A stretch of 64,000 nt of DNA from Campylobacter volucris (GTDB lineage Bacteria > Campylobacterota > Campylobacteria > Campylobacterales > Campylobacteraceae): positions 86,065 to 150,064 of the forward strand of contig NZ_VOWJ01000023.1 in assembly GCF_008011665.1 (NCBI RefSeq), given 5' to 3'. Positions 51,224-60,761 of this stretch are shown here, one piece after another. The notes under the pieces were generated by a model. It saw only the letters and a list, made by a program, of their open reading frames with translations. It had not been told where the DNA came from and did no database searches. The stretch's first letter is position 1. Every line of letters begins with the position of its first letter. A program made the position numbers and the translations under genes.

Positions 51224-54200
51224 GTGTTTTACCTCTTTTTTTATCAAGCCAGTTGTTAAAACTTTCTAACAAATAGAAAAACAAAGGCACAAAAAATATT
51301 GCTATAGTGGAAGCTGCTATCATACCTCCAACAATTCCTGTCCCTATAGCATGACGACTTGCACTTCCTGCTCCATAAGCAAAAACTAAAGGTAAAATTC
51401 CACAAATAAATGCCAAAGAAGTCATTATAATAGGTCTAAATCTTAGTTTTGCTGCATTCACTGAAGCTTCAAAAATACTTTTACCTTTTTTAAGATGCTC
51501 TTCTATTGCAAATTCCACAATTAAGATTGCATTTTTGGCAGAAAGTCCTATTAAAAGTAAAAGTCCAGTTTGAAAATATATATCATTATCTATACCCCTT
51601 AGCCATACAAAAAGCAAAGATCCAAAAACAGCAAAAGGTACTGCTGTAACAACAGCTAAAGGCATGAGCCATCTTTCATATTGTGCAGCTAAGATTAAAA
51701 ATACAAACAAAAGCCCTAGTGCAAAAGCAACTTGTCCAGCTCCACTACTTGTAACTTCTTGATATGCTGAACCAGCCCATGCTATAGAATAATCTTCACC
51801 AAGTGTTTCTTTTGCAACTTGTGCAATAGCGTTGATTGCTTGACCAGAGGTATATCCTGGTGCAGGAGTTCCTTGGATTAGTGCTGAAGGAAACATATTA
51901 AATCGTTTTACATCATCAGGTCCAACACTTCTTGAAAAAGTTAAGATACTATCAAGCGCTATCATAGAACCATCTTTTGCTCTAACAAAGATATTTTTTA
52001 AAGCATTTTGGGTATTTCTAAAATCGCCTAATGCACTAATATTAACACGATAGTTTTTGCCTAACATTGAAAAATCATTGATATAGTAGGTTCCTATGGT
52101 GGCACTTAAAGTATCAAAAACATCATTTAAATTTAAACCATATAGTTTTACTTTATCGCGATTAATATCTAGTTTAAATTGAGGAAAATTTGTATCAAGA
52201 GTTGTTCTTACATTGATGAGTTCTGGGCGTTTGTTTGCTACTTCTAATAATTTATTAACATCTTGCTGAATTTCATCATAACTTTTGCCACTACGATTTT
52301 GGGCATACATTTCAAAACCACCTGTTAAGCTTAATCCTTGTATAGGAGGTAAGTTGAAAAAGTATGATTGGAAATTAGGGTTTAAAAAATATTGTTTATT
52401 ATACATACTAATAATATCAAAACTACTTGTATCTCTATTATCCCAATTTTTTAAATTGATAAACATTGCAGCAGAATTTTCTTTTAACGAACCCGTAAAA
52501 AGGTCATAACCTATCAATCCAACAACATTTGTGATATTTTCATTTTTCATTATTTGTTCGGTTAATGCATCAACTGATTGGGTTGTTCTATTTAGCGAAG
52601 AAGCAGCTGGTAAATTTACGATTGATAAAAAACTACCTTGATCTTCTTCAGGAACCAAAGAAGTTGGTACAATTTTAAATAATACTACTAATCCTATTAA
52701 GAATATACAATATATCAAAACAAATCTAATAGCTTTTTTTAATATATAAGCAACTCCAGCACCAAAAATATTAATAGACCAATCAAAAAAATCATTGAAT
52801 TTTTTTACGATATAAAAAGGCTCGCTATGAGTTCTTTTTAAAAAGATTGCGCACAAAGAAGGGGTTAGTGTTAATGCTACAAAACCTGAAATCGTAACTG
52901 AAACAGCTAGAGTGATTGCAAATTGCTTTTGAATTTCTCCCACAAAGCCTGATATAAAAGACACAGGAATAAAAACTGCACAAAGCACAAGTACTATAGA
53001 AATAACTGGAGCTGCGACTTCCTCCATGGCTTTTATGGTTGCATCTTTTATACTGATATTTGGATCTTCATGTATGATTCTATCGACATTTTCAACAACA
53101 ATGATAGCATCATCAACAACTATACCGATAGCCAAAATAAGTGCAAATAATGTTAGCAAGTTAATACTAAAACCTAAGACATAAAGCCCTGCAAAAGTTC
53201 CTAGTATGGACACTGGAACTGCTATCATAGGTATGATAGTTGAGCGGAAATTTTTTAAGAATAAATACATTACAATTACAACAAGGATTAATGCTTCAAA
53301 AAATGTCTTAACTACTTCTTTAATGGAAGTTTTGATAAATAAAGTAGTGTCATAAGGGATTTTATATGCTAAACCTTCAGGGAAGTTTTTGGAAAGTTCT
53401 TCAAATTTTTTATGCACTAACTCTGCAGTGCTAACAGCATTTGCTCCAGTTTGTAAAAAGATTAATATAGGAGTAGCACTAGAGCCATTTAATCTCCCAT
53501 TAAAAGTGTATTCTCTTGAACCTAAAGCAACTTCTGCTACATCTTTTAATCTTAAAAATGATCCATCTTCATTGACTCTTAAAATGATATTTTCAAATTC
53601 TTTAGTATTTTTTAATCTTCCTTGCATAGTTACTGAATATACATAAGGAGATTTTTCTACCACAGGTTCTTGTCCTATTTTACCTGTAGAATATTGAGCA
53701 TTTTGTTCTCTAACTGCTGTTATTACATCTGTGGCTGTGATTTGATATCTATTTAGTAAATCAGGATTTAGCCAAATTCTCATAGAATAATTTCTTGAGC
53801 CAACTGCTGCAGCATTGCCTACACCAGGAACTCTAGCAAGATCATCTAAAATATTTAATGCAGCATAATTATATACTTCTAACACATCCATAGATCCATC
53901 AGGCGAGTATAAACTTGCAATTTCTAAGATATTTGTCCCAGTTTTTCTAACACTAACTCCAGTTTTTTTTACTTCTTCAGGAAGTTTTGCCATAGCGGCT
54001 GAAATTCTGTTATTAACATCGACTGTTGCTTGATCAGGATCTGTTCCGATGTTAAAATACACACTTAGAGTCATTTCACCAGATGAACTTGAGGTTGAAT
54101 CCATATAAATCATGTTCTCAACCCCATTGATAGCATCTTCAAGAGGTATCGCAACTGTTTGAGCTACGGTTTGTGCGTCAGCTCCTGCATAAGTAGCACT

Positions 54201-54338
54201 TACTTTAACAGCAGGAGGGGTTAAAGAGGGGTATTGTTCTACAGGTAAAGAATAAAGCCCAATGAGTCCAGCCAAAGATATAATAATAGAAACAACACAA
54301 GCAAAAACAGGTCTTTCTATAAAAAATTTAGAAAACAT
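51216..54338 (-). CDS. cmeB: RND multidrug efflux transporter CmeB
   Basis: 1040 residues. Proton-driven inner-membrane pump of the HAE1 RND class. MFSKFFIERPVFACVVSII is the standard opening. Twelve membrane spans are arranged as 1+5, then 1+5, around two large periplasmic loops. LFALILAIGIVVDDAIIVVE near residue 405 carries the paired Asp of proton relay in span 4, and GLLLLIGLSAKNAILIVEFA near 935 the Lys in span 10. It confers resistance to bile salts and many drugs and is needed for gut colonisation in C. jejuni. Its start shares one base with the cmeA stop. Confidence 0.97.
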   Translation of the reverse strand: MFSKFFIERPVFACVVSIIISLAGLIGLYSLPVEQYPSLTPPAVKVSATYAGADAQTVAQTVAIPLEDAINGVENMIYMDSTSSSSGEMTLSVYFNIGTDPDQATVDVNNRISAAMAKLPEEVKKTGVSVRKTGTNILEIASLYSPDGSMDVLEVYNYAALNILDDLARVPGVGNAAAVGSRNYSMRIWLNPDLLNRYQITATDVITAVREQNAQYSTGKIGQEPVVEKSPYVYSVTMQGRLKNTKEFENIILRVNEDGSFLRLKDVAEVALGSREYTFNGRLNGSSATPILIFLQTGANAVSTAELVHKKFEELSKNFPEGLAYKIPYDTTLFIKTSIKEVVKTFFEALILVVIVMYLFLKNFRSTIIPMIAVPVSILGTFAGLYVLGFSINLLTLFALILAIGIVVDDAIIVVENVDRIIHEDPNISIKDATIKAMEEVAAPVISIVLVLCAVFIPVSFISGFVGEIQKQFAITLAVSVTISGFVALTLTPSLCAIFLKRTHSEPFYIVKKFNDFFDWSINIFGAGVAYILKKAIRFVLIYCIFLIGLVVLFKIVPTSLVPEEDQGSFLSIVNLPAASSLNRTTQSVDALTEQIMKNENITNVVGLIGYDLFTGSLKENSAAMFINLKNWDNRDTSSFDIISMYNKQYFLNPNFQSYFFNLPPIQGLSLTGGFEMYAQNRSGKSYDEIQQDVNKLLEVANKRPELINVRTTLDTNFPQFKLDINRDKVKLYGLNLNDVFDTLSATIGTYYINDFSMLGKNYRVNISALGDFRNTQNALKNIFVRAKDGSMIALDSILTFSRSVGPDDVKRFNMFPSALIQGTPAPGYTSGQAINAIAQVAKETLGEDYSIAWAGSAYQEVTSSGAGQVAFALGLLFVFLILAAQYERWLMPLAVVTAVPFAVFGSLLFVWLRGIDNDIYFQTGLLLLIGLSAKNAILIVEFAIEEHLKKGKSIFEASVNAAKLRFRPIIMTSLAFICGILPLVFAYGAGSASRHAIGTGIVGGMIAASTIAIFFVPLFFYLLESFNNWLDKKRGKTHA

Positions 54339-55435
54339 TACTTATTCTCCAATACACTAACACTTGAACCAGGTCTTATTTTTTTAAAGTTATTAATAAT
54401 TACTTTGTCTCCATCTTTTAACCCTGTGCTGATAATCACTTTATCTGAAGTTTGATAAATGACATTAACAATGGTTTTTGCAACTTTTCCATCAACTAAA
54501 GTATAAACAAAAGTAGAGCTATCATCTTGCAATAATGCAACTTGTGGAATTTCAAAGCCATTTTTTTGTACAAAACCTCCAACGCTTACATTGGCAAATG
54601 ATCCAGGCATTAAATCTGAAGTATTATTGTCAAAAATAGCTTTAGCTTTTACTCCCCCGCTATTTGCATCTATAACACTATCTACAAAATATAATTTTCC
54701 ATTATAAATTTCACCGCCAATATTAGCTTGAACTTGAATATCTTCTAATTGCCAGTTTCCATTTTTTATATTTTTATTCATACTAATTTTATCTACATCT
54801 GAGATATAAAAATCTGCAAAAATTGGATTAATGTTTGTAATGCGTACTAAATCAGTATTAGCAGTATTTACATAATCACCCACATCTACTAATGCATCGC
54901 TCAACACACCATCAAATGGAGCACTAACCACTGTGTATTTTAAATCTAATTTTGCATTGGAAAGTTTTGCTCTAGCACTTTCTAAAGTAGCTTTTGTAGA
55001 ATTAAATTTAGCCAAACTTGCATCAAATTCTTTTTGAGAGATGGCATTTTTTTCTATCAAAATACTATCTCGTTCAAAATTTTTCTTTGCATCTTCAAAA
55101 TTTGCTCTTGCAACTAGTGTATCACCATAAGCTATATTTACATTTGCTTGATATTTATCAGGTTCAATTAAAAATAATTTATCACCTTTTTTTACAGCTT
55201 GCCCACTTTTAAAATATTTTTGTTTTATTTCACCACTTACTTTAGGTTTTATTATGACATCTAAATCCGTGCTTAGCTTTGCTGGGTAAGAAAATTTTAA
55301 AGGTAAATCTTTACTTTGCATTGTTATAATATTTACAGGTTGAGGAGGTAGTTGTTTTACTTGATTATTTTGCTCTTTAGAGCAAGCTGATAAAATCATT
55401 AAAGCGCATATAGAAGCTATAATTTTAGTTTTCAT
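54338..55435 (-). CDS. cmeA: periplasmic membrane-fusion lipoprotein CmeA
   Basis: 365 residues with a lipoprotein signal (MKTKIIASICALMILSACSK, lipobox LSAC). The adaptor links CmeB to CmeC. The lipoyl-like half-motifs are at VSGEIKQKYFKSGQAVKKGD near residue 66 and SAPFDGVLSDALVDVGDYV near 175, separated by an alpha-helical hairpin (about 100-165), and beta-barrel domains follow to the end. It is first in the cmeABC transcript, 72 bases downstream of cmeR; the gap contains an inverted repeat that is a likely CmeR operator. Confidence 0.96.
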   Translation of the reverse strand: MKTKIIASICALMILSACSKEQNNQVKQLPPQPVNIITMQSKDLPLKFSYPAKLSTDLDVIIKPKVSGEIKQKYFKSGQAVKKGDKLFLIEPDKYQANVNIAYGDTLVARANFEDAKKNFERDSILIEKNAISQKEFDASLAKFNSTKATLESARAKLSNAKLDLKYTVVSAPFDGVLSDALVDVGDYVNTANTDLVRITNINPIFADFYISDVDKISMNKNIKNGNWQLEDIQVQANIGGEIYNGKLYFVDSVIDANSGGVKAKAIFDNNTSDLMPGSFANVSVGGFVQKNGFEIPQVALLQDDSSTFVYTLVDGKVAKTIVNVIYQTSDKVIISTGLKDGDKVIINNFKKIRPGSSVSVLENK

Positions 55436-55463
55436 TGAATTCCTTAATGTTGTATTTATAAAG

Positions 55464-55487
55464 TAATAAAATTGTTATAGTTTATTA
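55464..55487. promoter_or_regulatory. putative CmeR operator in the cmeR-cmeA gap
   Basis: TAATAAA (55464-55470) and TTTATTA (55481-55487) form a perfect 7-bp inverted repeat with a 10-base spacer, centred in the 72-base gap before cmeA. C. jejuni CmeR binds an AT-rich inverted repeat in the same gap. In so AT-rich a region chance is possible. Confidence 0.5.
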
Positions 55488-55507
55488 TTTATTTTAACAA
55501 TATTTAG

Positions 55508-56131
55508 TTAATTAAAACCAACAAGTCCTTGAGTGAAAAGTTTGACAACTTTTTTTGCATGTTTTTTTTGTTCATTTTTATCCATTGAAGCTTTATTTTG
55601 AAATAAACTTTGTATAAAAAAAGAACCCCTAAGCATAGCACGGAAAGTATGACTTAAAAATTCCGCATTTCTTGCTAATTTTTTGTTTTCTTTTGCAAAT
55701 CTTTGTTGAAGTATAGCTTCTACGCCGGTGTCATTATTGCCTTTTAACCATTTGGTAAAATTGATTTTTTCATTATAAATTTCAGAAAATAAAAGTCTTA
55801 AAATTGCAATAGTTTTTTCATTATAAAAAATTTCTAAATAAGCCAAAGCAAAATTATATAAAAAATCTTCTAAACTACTATTTTCTTTTGCTTTCATAGT
55901 TTCGTTAAAAATCTTTAGGAAATGATTTTCTGTAAAATCGTTTAAAATTGCTTCAAACAAGCCTTCTTTATTGTTATAATACTGATAAACAGAGGAAAAA
56001 GATCCGCCAGCTTCCTTGATAACATCTTTAAGATTGGTTGCTTCATAACCATTTTTTAAAAATGATTCTGCTGCAATTTGTTTTATTTTTTCAAGTCTTG
56101 CTTGAGATTTTGTTATTATTTTTTTATCCAT
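55508..56131 (-). CDS. cmeR: TetR-family repressor CmeR
   Basis: 207 residues from ATG 56131, with GGAGT 7 bases upstream inside the ccoG 3' end; a TTG one codon earlier is less likely. The N-terminal HTH is LKDVIKEAGGSFSSVYQYYN (about residues 35-54), followed by NKEGLFEAILNDF. The C-terminal helical domain binds ligands such as bile salts in C. jejuni CmeR (210 residues). It represses cmeABC just downstream. The sequence differs from C. jejuni CmeR in many positions, as I recall it, but context and length support orthology. Confidence 0.88.
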   Translation of the reverse strand: MDKKIITKSQARLEKIKQIAAESFLKNGYEATNLKDVIKEAGGSFSSVYQYYNNKEGLFEAILNDFTENHFLKIFNETMKAKENSSLEDFLYNFALAYLEIFYNEKTIAILRLLFSEIYNEKINFTKWLKGNNDTGVEAILQQRFAKENKKLARNAEFLSHTFRAMLRGSFFIQSLFQNKASMDKNEQKKHAKKVVKLFTQGLVGFN

Positions 56132-56136
56132 CAATT

Positions 56137-57507
56137 TTACTCCTTGTAGTTTAAAAGTGAATTTTTTGGATATACAAAATTACTTTCTCTTGTAACAACG
56201 ATTTTTTTATCATCTAAAGCATATGCTTTTATTGTTAAAGGTATAACAGTATCTTTTCTATCACTATTTGCTAATTTTTTCTTTGCTTTTAAAACTACTA
56301 TTTGTTTGCTTTTTTGACCTGCATCAAGTTTAAATGACTTTTTAGGTCTAATAATTTCTAGGCTATCTTGCATATCTTTTAAATTTATATCAAAATAATA
56401 CTCGTGTGGTTTATTATCTGTATTTTGAAATAAGAAGATATAAGCATTTGTAATTTCGATTTTATTTTTTGAAGTTTTATTGATGTTGTATAGTTCGCTT
56501 GATCGGTTGATGTTTAAAAGCATATGTTCTTTTTTGCTTCCCATAATTATTAAAGCTGTAAAAACTATGCATAAAACCATTAAATATCCAATAGTTCTAA
56601 ATCTAAGGTATCTAACTTTTGTATTATCTTGGATAGCTTTTGCGCTTGTCCAATTAATCAAACTTGGGCGATCAAATTTAGCTTGAACTTTAGAGCAAGC
56701 ATCAGCACATTCAAGGCAATTAATACACTCAAGTTGCATTCCTTGGCGTATATCTATATGTGTTGGACAAATTTTTACACATGCTTCACATCCTATGCAT
56801 TCACCTTGTGGTGGTTTTTTGTGAAGTTTAGTGTGCCCATCGTAAATAACCCCACCTCTTTTTTCATCATAAATTACTTGTATGGTGTTGTCATCAAACA
56901 TAACAGATTGTATTCTTGCATAAGGACATACATAAATACAAAATTTTTCACCTAAATAAACTATATCAAAAGTAAAAGCTAAAGAAGAGCAAAATAAAAT
57001 TCCTAAAAGCAAAAGATGATCTTTAGGATTTTGTATATAGGTAAAAAAATCTTCAGGTGGAACAAAATACCACAAAAAAGCACTCATCATAATTAAAGAT
57101 AAAATATAAAAAATCACAATGCTTAAAAATTTTCTTATAAAAAAGCCTTGAGAATGTTTTTGTTTATTTTCAATGCTTTTGTGAATTTTAAAAATTTTAG
57201 TTTGCAAAAGATCTCTATAAATAACTCTAGCAATAGTTTGAGGACAGGTCCATGCACACCAAATTCTTCCTGCTAGTGTAGTGATAAAAAGTATAGTTAA
57301 AAACATTCCTATAATCAAAAAAGGCATCAAATATAATTCTTGTGTGTCAAAAGCTATAAAAAATAAATTTAATTTTTTATGATCAAAGCTTAGTAAAAAA
57401 AAATGATTTTCATTGATTTTAATAAAAGGTAATAATATAAAAATTATCATAGATATAATATAAGCTATATATCTTTTTTTAGTAAAATTGGTAATACAAC
57501 CACTCAT
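56137..57507 (-). CDS. ccoG: cytochrome c oxidase accessory protein CcoG (FixG/RdxA family)
   Basis: 456 residues. A membrane polyferredoxin required for copper delivery to cbb3-type cytochrome oxidase. About five membrane spans are seen. AGRIWCAWTCPQTIAR near residue 80 and KFCIYVCPYARIQSVMFDD near 190 are FixG blocks. CIGCEACVKICPTHIDIRQG and CINCLECADACSKVQ near 240-270 are two 4Fe-4S ferredoxin motifs. An Ig-like C-terminal domain (about 345-456) ends the protein. It is 5 bases upstream of cmeR; as I recall, C. jejuni has the same order (Cj0369c-cmeR). Confidence 0.94.
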   Translation of the reverse strand: MSGCITNFTKKRYIAYIISMIIFILLPFIKINENHFFLLSFDHKKLNLFFIAFDTQELYLMPFLIIGMFLTILFITTLAGRIWCAWTCPQTIARVIYRDLLQTKIFKIHKSIENKQKHSQGFFIRKFLSIVIFYILSLIMMSAFLWYFVPPEDFFTYIQNPKDHLLLLGILFCSSLAFTFDIVYLGEKFCIYVCPYARIQSVMFDDNTIQVIYDEKRGGVIYDGHTKLHKKPPQGECIGCEACVKICPTHIDIRQGMQLECINCLECADACSKVQAKFDRPSLINWTSAKAIQDNTKVRYLRFRTIGYLMVLCIVFTALIIMGSKKEHMLLNINRSSELYNINKTSKNKIEITNAYIFLFQNTDNKPHEYYFDINLKDMQDSLEIIRPKKSFKLDAGQKSKQIVVLKAKKKLANSDRKDTVIPLTIKAYALDDKKIVVTRESNFVYPKNSLLNYKE

Positions 57508-57634
57508 GATAATCCTTGAATATGCATTATTATTTACATAATTTTAGTCTTATAAAATTAAAATATTCTTTGGTTTGAAATTCTAAATTTTTAAGATTTA
57601 TATTTGACAAATAAAATATTTTTCAATATTGTGA

Positions 57635-57640
57635 TATAAT
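57635..57640 (+). promoter_or_regulatory. extended -10 promoter for rpsU
   Basis: TTGTGATATAATTTTAAG, with TATAAT at 57635-57640, 38 bases before the GTG start. A TTGACA at 57604 is too far (25 bases) to be the -35 element. Confidence 0.6.
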
Positions 57641-57678
57641 TTTAAGCCTAAATTTTATTAAGAAAGGTGGTGAGGGTA

Positions 57679-57891
57679 GTGCCAGGAATTAAGGTGCATC
57701 CTAACGAGTCTTTTGATGAAGCGTATAGAAAATTCAAAAAACAAGTAGATAGAAATTTAGTTGTTACTGAAGTTCGTGCTAGAAGATTTTTTGAGCCTAT
57801 GACTGAAATTCGCAAAAAACAAAAAATTTCAGCTCGCAAAAAAATGCTTAAAAGACTTTATATGCTTAGACGCTACGAGTCAAGACTCTAA
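57679..57891 (+). CDS. rpsU: 30S ribosomal protein S21
   Basis: 70 residues. The conserved protein begins [20 protein letters not shown], so the start is the GTG at 57679-57681 directly before CCAGGA; the frame is open for four more codons upstream (with two other GTG), but these overlap the AAAGGTGG ribosome-binding site. [20 protein letters not shown] and [17 protein letters not shown] complete the normal S21 sequence, rich in Arg and Lys, that contacts 16S rRNA near the anti-Shine-Dalgarno. It is monocistronic by spacing, with a hairpin after the stop. Confidence 0.96.
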   Translation: MPGIKVHPNESFDEAYRKFKKQVDRNLVVTEVRARRFFEPMTEIRKKQKISARKKMLKRLYMLRRYESRL

Positions 57892-57899
57892 TACCAGAA

Positions 57900-57917
57900 A
57901 AGCCGAGAAATCGGCTT
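57900..57917 (+). terminator. hairpin after rpsU
   Basis: AAGCCGA (57900-57906), GAAA tetraloop, TCGGCTT (57911-57917): a stable 7-bp stem with a GNRA loop, 9 bases after the rpsU stop. The T-run after it is poor, so termination may be partial. Confidence 0.55.
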
Positions 57918-57964
57918 CATCTCCATAAATTTTTTATTGTATTTTATTGATTAGATTTTGTTAA

Positions 57965-57970
57965 TATAAT
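57965..57970 (+). promoter_or_regulatory. -10 element upstream of the UPF0323 lipoprotein gene
   Basis: TTAATATAATTTTTG, with TATAAT at 57965-57970, 49 bases before the ATG. AGGAAAA just upstream of the ATG is the ribosome-binding site. It could drive the five to six genes that follow on the plus strand. Confidence 0.5.
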
Positions 57971-58018
57971 TTTTGTTAGAATTTATTTTAAAGTAATATT
58001 ATAGTTTTAGGAAAATTT

Positions 58019-58639
58019 ATGAAACATATAAAAAGCATATTAAAATTAAGTATGATTAGCGGTATAGCTGCTATTAGCGTAGGTGCTTTAAGCGGTTGTG
58101 GCAACTCAAACGATGCTAGCACAAATAATGCTTTAGCTCAAGCTTCTAATACTCAAGGTGCTTTTGTCATTATAGAAGAAACTGCTCCAAATCAATACAA
58201 AATTAAAGATCAATTCCCAAGTGATGAAACTAGAGTAGTGTTAAAACAGCTTGATGGCACTGAAAGGGTTTTAAGCAAAGAAGAGATGGATAAATTGATC
58301 CAAGAAGAAGCAGCAAAAATAGACAATGGGACTTCAAATTTAACCAATCCAAATAATGCTTCCATGAGTAGTGGTGGTTTATCTTTAGGAGAAACTTTAC
58401 TTGCAAGTGCAGCTGGAGCGATTTTAGGTAGTTGGATAGGTTCAAAACTTTTTAATAATCAAAATTTTACAAATCAACAACGCGGAGCTTTTTCTAATCA
58501 AAGTGCATATCAAAGAAGTGTTAATAGTTTTAATAAAGCAGGTGCTACTACAAATACAGGATCAAACACTAAAAAGTCAGGTTTTTTTGGTGGTGGTTCA
58601 AAAGCTACTTCTTCAACTCAAAATTCATTTGGTTCTTGA
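58019..58639 (+). CDS. UPF0323-type lipoprotein
   Basis: 206 residues with a lipoprotein signal (MKHIKSILKLSMISGIAAIS then GALSGCGN, lipobox LSGC, Cys at residue 27). A folded part of about 60 residues (GAFVIIEETAPNQYKIKDQF, ETRVVLKQLDGTERVLSKEE) is followed by a Gly/Ala membrane-like stretch (LGETLLASAAGAILGSWIGS) and a low-complexity Ser/Asn/Gly/Thr tail ending NSFGS. As I recall, the C. jejuni gene in this place (Cj0371) affects motility and chemotaxis, but the mechanism is not known. It heads a run with the GspS-like gene 20 bases downstream. Confidence 0.85.
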   Translation: MKHIKSILKLSMISGIAAISVGALSGCGNSNDASTNNALAQASNTQGAFVIIEETAPNQYKIKDQFPSDETRVVLKQLDGTERVLSKEEMDKLIQEEAAKIDNGTSNLTNPNNASMSSGGLSLGETLLASAAGAILGSWIGSKLFNNQNFTNQQRGAFSNQSAYQRSVNSFNKAGATTNTGSNTKKSGFFGGGSKATSSTQNSFGS

Positions 58640-58659
58640 TTAAGTAAAAAAGGAAAAAT

Positions 58660-59832
58660 ATGAAATTTTTAAAAGTAAATCCTTTGGAAAAATCTTATTT
58701 AGAACAAATGGGTTTTTCATGGCATACAGATAGCGATGGAAGTGATTATTTAGATTCTAATTTAATTTGTGTTAGTGAAAATGAAGCTAATGTTTATTAT
58801 GAAGCAGTTAATGAACTTTATGATATGTATGTAGCAGCAGCACAAGAAGTTATAAACAATAATCGTTTTGATGAGCTTGGAATTCCGTTTAATTTGGTTG
58901 AAGCTATTAAAATGAGCTGGGAAAATGATGTGCATTGGCATTTATATGGAAGATTTGATTTAGCAGGTGGGCTTGATGGGAAACCTATTAAGTTGATAGA
59001 ATTTAATGCTGATACTCCTACTTCTTTATTTGAAAGTGCTATTTTGCAATGGGCTTTGTTAAAACAAAACAACTTAGATGAAAGTTTGCAATTTAATAAC
59101 ATTTATGAAGCTTTAAAAGATAATTTTAAAAGATTAGTTACCTTAGATGAGAATATTAGTGATTTTGACAAATATTATGATGGATGGAAAATTCTTTTTT
59201 CATCTATAGCAGGAAGTGATGAGGATGCAATTACGACTAAATTTTTAGCTCATATAGCTAAAGAAGCTGGTTTTGAGAGCGAGTTTTCATATATTGATGA
59301 GATAGAATTTTCTCCAGATGGAGTTTTTAAAAATGACATTAATTTTGAATATTTATTTAAGCTTATCCCTTGGGAAAATATAGCTATAGAAGAGGGCGAA
59401 CTTGCTATGCTTTTAACTCAAATCATGCAAAATCAAAAAGCTATCGTTTTAAATCCTGCTTATACTTTGCTTTTTCAAAGCAAAGGTATTATGAAAATTT
59501 TATGGGAGCTTTATCCAAATCATCCTTTATTGCTTGAAACAAGCGATGAGCCTTTAGTGGGTAAAAAATGTGTTAAAAAGCCTGTTTTTGGCAGAGAAGG
59601 GGCTAATGTGTCTATTATAGAAGCTAATGGCGATGTGAGTTTTCAAACAAATGGAGATTATCATAATAATCGTTTTATTTATCAAGAATTTGCTGAATTT
59701 AATCAAAATGAAAATGATTATTATCAAGCTGGAGTATTTTTTGCGTATGAAGGCTGTGGTTTGGGCTTTAGAAAAGGTGGCTTAGTGCTTGATAATTATT
59801 CTAAATTTGTAGGGCATGTGATAGAACAATGA
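58660..59832 (+). CDS. glutathionylspermidine synthase-like ATP-grasp ligase
   Basis: 390 residues. The fold is the C-terminal synthetase (ATP-grasp) part of glutathionylspermidine synthase, without the amidase half of the E. coli protein. WENDVHWHLYGRFDLAGGLD near residue 88, LIEFNADTPTSLFESAILQW near 110 (FNADTPT is the family hallmark) and KPVFGREGANVSIIEANG near 308 are the ATP-grasp segments. It should form an amide bond between a carboxylate and an amine; glutathione itself is not expected in Campylobacter, so the substrate may be another thiol or peptide. The stop overlaps the next gene by 4 bases (ATGA). Confidence 0.88.
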   Translation: MKFLKVNPLEKSYLEQMGFSWHTDSDGSDYLDSNLICVSENEANVYYEAVNELYDMYVAAAQEVINNNRFDELGIPFNLVEAIKMSWENDVHWHLYGRFDLAGGLDGKPIKLIEFNADTPTSLFESAILQWALLKQNNLDESLQFNNIYEALKDNFKRLVTLDENISDFDKYYDGWKILFSSIAGSDEDAITTKFLAHIAKEAGFESEFSYIDEIEFSPDGVFKNDINFEYLFKLIPWENIAIEEGELAMLLTQIMQNQKAIVLNPAYTLLFQSKGIMKILWELYPNHPLLLETSDEPLVGKKCVKKPVFGREGANVSIIEANGDVSFQTNGDYHNNRFIYQEFAEFNQNENDYYQAGVFFAYEGCGLGFRKGGLVLDNYSKFVGHVIEQ

Positions 59833-60761
59833 AAATAGTATGCTTAGATGCTGCCACTTTGGGCGGTGCTGATTTATCTCTTTTTAAAAATTTTGGCGAA
59901 TTTGAAGTTTATGATTTAACCCCTAAAGAAGAAGTTATAACAAGAATCAAAGATGCACAGGTTGTGATGATAAATAAAGTCATCATTGATAAAGAAGTTA
60001 TAGATAATACTAATTTAAAATTAATCTTGCAGCTTGGCACGGGGGTTAATAATATCGATGTAGCTTATGCTAATTCAAAAAATATCATAGTAAAAAATGC
60101 CGCTGGATATTCTACAAAAAGTGTTTTAAGTCACACTTTTGCGTTAATGTTTGCTTTTTTAAATCAGATTCCTTATTATGATAGATGGAGCAAAGAAGGA
60201 AAATGGTGCACAAGTCCTATTTTTACTGATTTTAGTAGAAATTTACACACATTAACAGGAAAAAGACATGGCATTATAGGTCTTGGCACTATAGGCAAAG
60301 AAGTGGCAAAAGTATCGCAATTATTTGGCGCTAATGTGTGTTATTATTCTACTTCTGGAGTAAATTTTAATGATGAGTATAAACAAGTTAGTTTAGATGA
60401 ATTATTAACAACTTGTGATGTGATTAGCATACACTCTCCTTTAAATGAAAAGACAAAAAATTTGCTTAGTAAAAAAGAACTAGATAAGTTAAAGCAAGGT
60501 GCAATTTTGATTAATGTTGGTAGAGGTGGCATTATAAATGAAGATGATTTAGCTTGGGCTATTGATGAAAAAAATATCAAAGCTGGTCTTGATGTATTAG
60601 AAATTGAACCTATGGTTGCTAACCATCCTTTGCTTAAAATCAAAAATAAAGAAAATTTAATCATAACCCCGCATGTTGCATGGGCTAGCGTAGAATCGAT
60701 ACAAAATTTAGTCCAAATAGTTTATGAAAATCTTAAGGAGTATGTAGAAAATGGCAAATGA
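59829..60761 (+). CDS. D-2-hydroxyacid dehydrogenase
   Basis: 310 residues. NAD-dependent reductase of the D-isomer 2-hydroxyacid family. [20 protein letters not shown] near residue 147 is the Rossmann nucleotide motif (GxGxxG), [20 protein letters not shown] near 222 the family signature with the catalytic Arg region, and [13 protein letters not shown] near 276 carries the catalytic His. GAGVNNID-like [20 protein letters not shown] near 72 binds the substrate carboxylate. The substrate is unknown. It is coupled on both sides: ATGA with the ATP-grasp gene and an 11-base overlap with yajQ. Confidence 0.9.
   Translation: MKIVCLDAATLGGADLSLFKNFGEFEVYDLTPKEEVITRIKDAQVVMINKVIIDKEVIDNTNLKLILQLGTGVNNIDVAYANSKNIIVKNAAGYSTKSVLSHTFALMFAFLNQIPYYDRWSKEGKWCTSPIFTDFSRNLHTLTGKRHGIIGLGTIGKEVAKVSQLFGANVCYYSTSGVNFNDEYKQVSLDELLTTCDVISIHSPLNEKTKNLLSKKELDKLKQGAILINVGRGGIINEDDLAWAIDEKNIKAGLDVLEIEPMVANHPLLKIKNKENLIITPHVAWASVESIQNLVQIVYENLKEYVENGK

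Noticed and set aside
57604..57609. TTGACA as a -35 box for rpsU
   Set aside because: It is 25 bases from the TATAAT, too far for sigma-70; Campylobacter promoters rarely use a -35 box.
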